From: Rhizobium sp. LCM 4573
GTDB taxonomy: Bacteria > Pseudomonadota > Alphaproteobacteria > Rhizobiales > Rhizobiaceae
Length of the DNA: 6,127 nucleotides
Direction of reading: 5' to 3'
NCBI RefSeq assembly: GCF_001854865.1
Contig: NZ_MDDW01000003.1
Location: forward strand, 61,585 to 67,711
A model generated the notes under the pieces. That model had not been told where the DNA came from. It saw nothing but the letters and a program-made list of their open reading frames with translations, and did not search any database. The position numbers were made by a program, and so were the translations under genes. Below, piece after piece: positions 4,449-6,127 of the stretch (position 1 is the first letter of the stretch; each line of letters begins with the position of its first letter).

Positions 4449-6127
4449 GATCCCAACCTCCGTCGATTTTTACGGGTCGTCTTTGAGCCCGAGACAGAAC
4501 AAACCTCCCGGACTTCGTCCGCGCTGAGTTCGAGGTTTTCGGATAAACGGCTTGCGAGAACCTCCAGAGCGCGACGGTTGTCTAGGAGAATTCCTGTGGC
4601 GCGTTTGTACTCGGCATCCAGTCTTTGCCGTACCGCTTTCTGTAACGTGGGGTCGGCTAGGCGCAGACTTTCCATTGGTCGCCCACCCGATCCCATGTCC
4701 GTCAGCAAGTCATCTCCAAAGCCGAAGCTTCGTTCGATCATGGTCGCAAAGTCGGTCGCGATAACCAGGTCGGCCGACGCGTTGCCTCCGGAGCCGGTGA
4801 AGTGGTCTCCTAACATGGCACGCTCTGCCGCCATGCCGGCGAGAAAGATTGCAATGATGTCCTGGAAGTGTTTGGCCGTGGCCATCAACGGCACCGGTTC
4901 ATCGAACTGCGTCGTGCCCATGTGGTTCCGGTCTGCCGTCGGGGGTCTTCTCTCAGTAATTGTTACCTTGACGAGACTTTCAGGCCGAAGGGTGTATCCC
5001 ACGATGGCATGGCCAACCTCATGAACGGCAAGCCGGAACCGCTCGTCGTCTGTGAGCCTAACCACAGGCGGCATGACGGCCAGAACGTCATCTTCCGTGA
5101 CCTCCTCCCTTCCGTCCTGCCGCGCTAGGCGACGAGCGTCCCGGGCGAGCTTTTCGACATCCGCGCCGGACCAACCCTCTGTAGAGAGGCGGAATTGCTC
5201 CATGTCGCCCACGTATTCGTGACGAAGATGAAACTCAAGGATTGCTTTCCGTGCTTCCCCATCGGGCAAAGGGATATCGATGATCCGTTCAAGTCGTCCT
5301 GGCCGCAGGAAGGCCGGATCGATCGCTTCCGGGTTATTCGTCGTGGCGATCACGACAACGCCTTCCCGCCCATCCCCTGGATCAAGGCACTCGAGGAGCC
5401 CGTTTACGACCTGCACTTTGTAGTCGTGATTTTGGCCATCCGTTGCTACTCCACGATGGCCGAAGCTATCGAATTCATCCAGAAGCAAGATCGCGGGTTG
5501 CGCGGCACGAGCACTTGCAAACGTTTTACGCATGGCCTTGAGCATGTCGCCCAGATGCCCCTTCGCTTGCCACGAAGCCGCGGATTCGGCGATGAGCGTG
5601 ATCCCGCAGCTGTTCGCCAGCGCCCGGGCATATGTGGTCTTGCCCGAGCCTGGCGGACCGCTGAGCAGGATACCGCGATCGACGTCTCTCCATTCGATTT
5701 CACCCCGCATCCACCGCTTGATGTCGCTTGCCAGTTGAAGGCCCCAGGCCTTCGCTTGGCCATATCCATCCATGCATTCGAGCCGGAGCGTCCCAGGTGC
5801 GGCCATCTTCGGAGACGGCTCGACATCTGCCGGCGGAAGCGCTTTCAACCGCCGAACAAGGCGATCGATTGGACGGCCTGGGCGGATTGCCAGTCTCACA
5901 TCGCGCAGGGACTTTGTGGCTAAGTAGATGGCGTCAGACTCAGTGATCGGCAATCCTAGCTTCTTCGCCGCGGCCTTGAAGTGACCCGCGTCAGGTGGCG
6001 TGATTTCAGTCCGATAGTCGATCATGAGACTAAGGTCGGCGGAGATTTCGTCCTCGTCCGTGTAGAACAGGACGGCGCGGTTAACGTGCCGGAACTTCGA
6101 AATCAAATTCCAGCCGACCGGCGTGAT
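4445..6127 (-). CDS. Soluble FtsH-like AAA+ ATPase / M41 zinc protease (5' end probably outside the window)
   Basis: The frame stays open to the window edge. A TTG at 6106 could start a 553-residue protein, but no strong ribosome site precedes it and the true start is probably off-window. Numbering here is from that TTG. Residues 1-100 form an N-terminal domain I do not recognise, without membrane spans, in contrast to classical FtsH. The AAA+ module follows: Walker A GPPGSGKT (150-157), Walker B LLLDE (D210, E211), sensor-1 ATTNN (254-258) and arginine fingers in LRPGR (R268, R271). The substrate pore loop seems to be SWQAKGHLGD with W179. The M41 protease part has HEVGH (H362, E363, H366) and a likely third zinc ligand, D446 in GNASADLVIATDF. 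All key residues are present, so ATP-driven unfolding and proteolysis of cytosolic substrates is expected. It heads an operon with the phosphoesterase (ATGA overlap). Substrates are unknown. Confidence 0.9.
   Translation of the reverse strand: MTPVGWNLISKFRHVNRAVLFYTDEDEISADLSLMIDYRTEITPPDAGHFKAAAKKLGLPITESDAIYLATKSLRDVRLAIRPGRPIDRLVRRLKALPPADVEPSPKMAAPGTLRLECMDGYGQAKAWGLQLASDIKRWMRGEIEWRDVDRGILLSGPPGSGKTTYARALANSCGITLIAESAASWQAKGHLGDMLKAMRKTFASARAAQPAILLLDEFDSFGHRGVATDGQNHDYKVQVVNGLLECLDPGDGREGVVVIATTNNPEAIDPAFLRPGRLERIIDIPLPDGEARKAILEFHLRHEYVGDMEQFRLSTEGWSGADVEKLARDARRLARQDGREEVTEDDVLAVMPPVVRLTDDERFRLAVHEVGHAIVGYTLRPESLVKVTITERRPPTADRNHMGTTQFDEPVPLMATAKHFQDIIAIFLAGMAAERAMLGDHFTGSGGNASADLVIATDFATMIERSFGFGDDLLTDMGSGGRPMESLRLADPTLQKAVRQRLDAEYKRATGILLDNRRALEVLASRLSENLELSADEVREVCSVSGSKTTRKNRRRLGS
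4457..4461 (-). promoter_or_regulatory. Ribosome binding site for the metallophosphoesterase gene
   Basis: On the minus strand GGAGG lies eight bases before the ATG at 4448, inside the last codons of the protease gene. With the ATGA stop-start overlap at 4445-4448 it supports coupled translation of the two genes. Confidence 0.65.

Noticed and set aside
5195..5923. A long plus-strand open frame of 242 codons, and another at 4185-5024
   Set aside because: Both lie wholly or largely antisense to the protease gene, whose motifs are unmistakable. Long antisense frames are common in G+C-rich coding sequence.

Overview
The window looks like an accessory stretch of an alphaproteobacterial genome, probably Rhizobiales. 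This is inferred from moderately high G+C coding sequence, alphaproteobacteria-like protein composition and a soluble FtsH-like AAA protease of a type I associate with that class. No RNA gene, CRISPR array, complete insertion sequence or attachment site was seen.

Left third (1-1304), minus strand. A 266-residue HEPN-domain protein resembling AbiU2 (154-954) carries an intact R-N-x4-H ribonuclease-type motif. On either side are broken reading frames. Upstream is a remnant that reads like part of a DJ-1/PfpI (GlxA-type) domain only if two frameshifts are allowed. Its last frame stops in an ATGA overlap with the HEPN start. Downstream, a short frame running off the left edge is broken by one TGA.

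Middle (1305-3207), plus strand. Three overlapping small genes (87, 294 and 67-81 residues) form a tight cassette, followed after about 150 bases by a 148-residue gene. I recognise none of the four. The 294-residue protein has a Cys/His array that looks like a zinc site. Parts of this block are clearly richer in A+T than the right-hand part, which suggests a separate origin.

Right half (3273-6127), minus strand. A soluble FtsH-like protein with both AAA+ ATPase and M41 zinc-protease motifs complete runs in from the right edge. It is joined by a 4-base ATGA overlap to a calcineurin-like metallophosphoesterase gene. That gene has a one-base frameshift separating its N-terminal metal ligands from its C-terminal ones. 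A further gene downstream lacks a recognisable start and has one internal TGA.

Overall, the region combines a candidate defence protein (HEPN), an uncharacterised overlapping three-gene cassette, a protease-phosphoesterase operon and at least four decayed reading frames. That is typical of a genomic island with gene turnover. The best candidates for something undescribed are the overlapping cassette and the protease-phosphoesterase pair; neither function can be proved from sequence alone.
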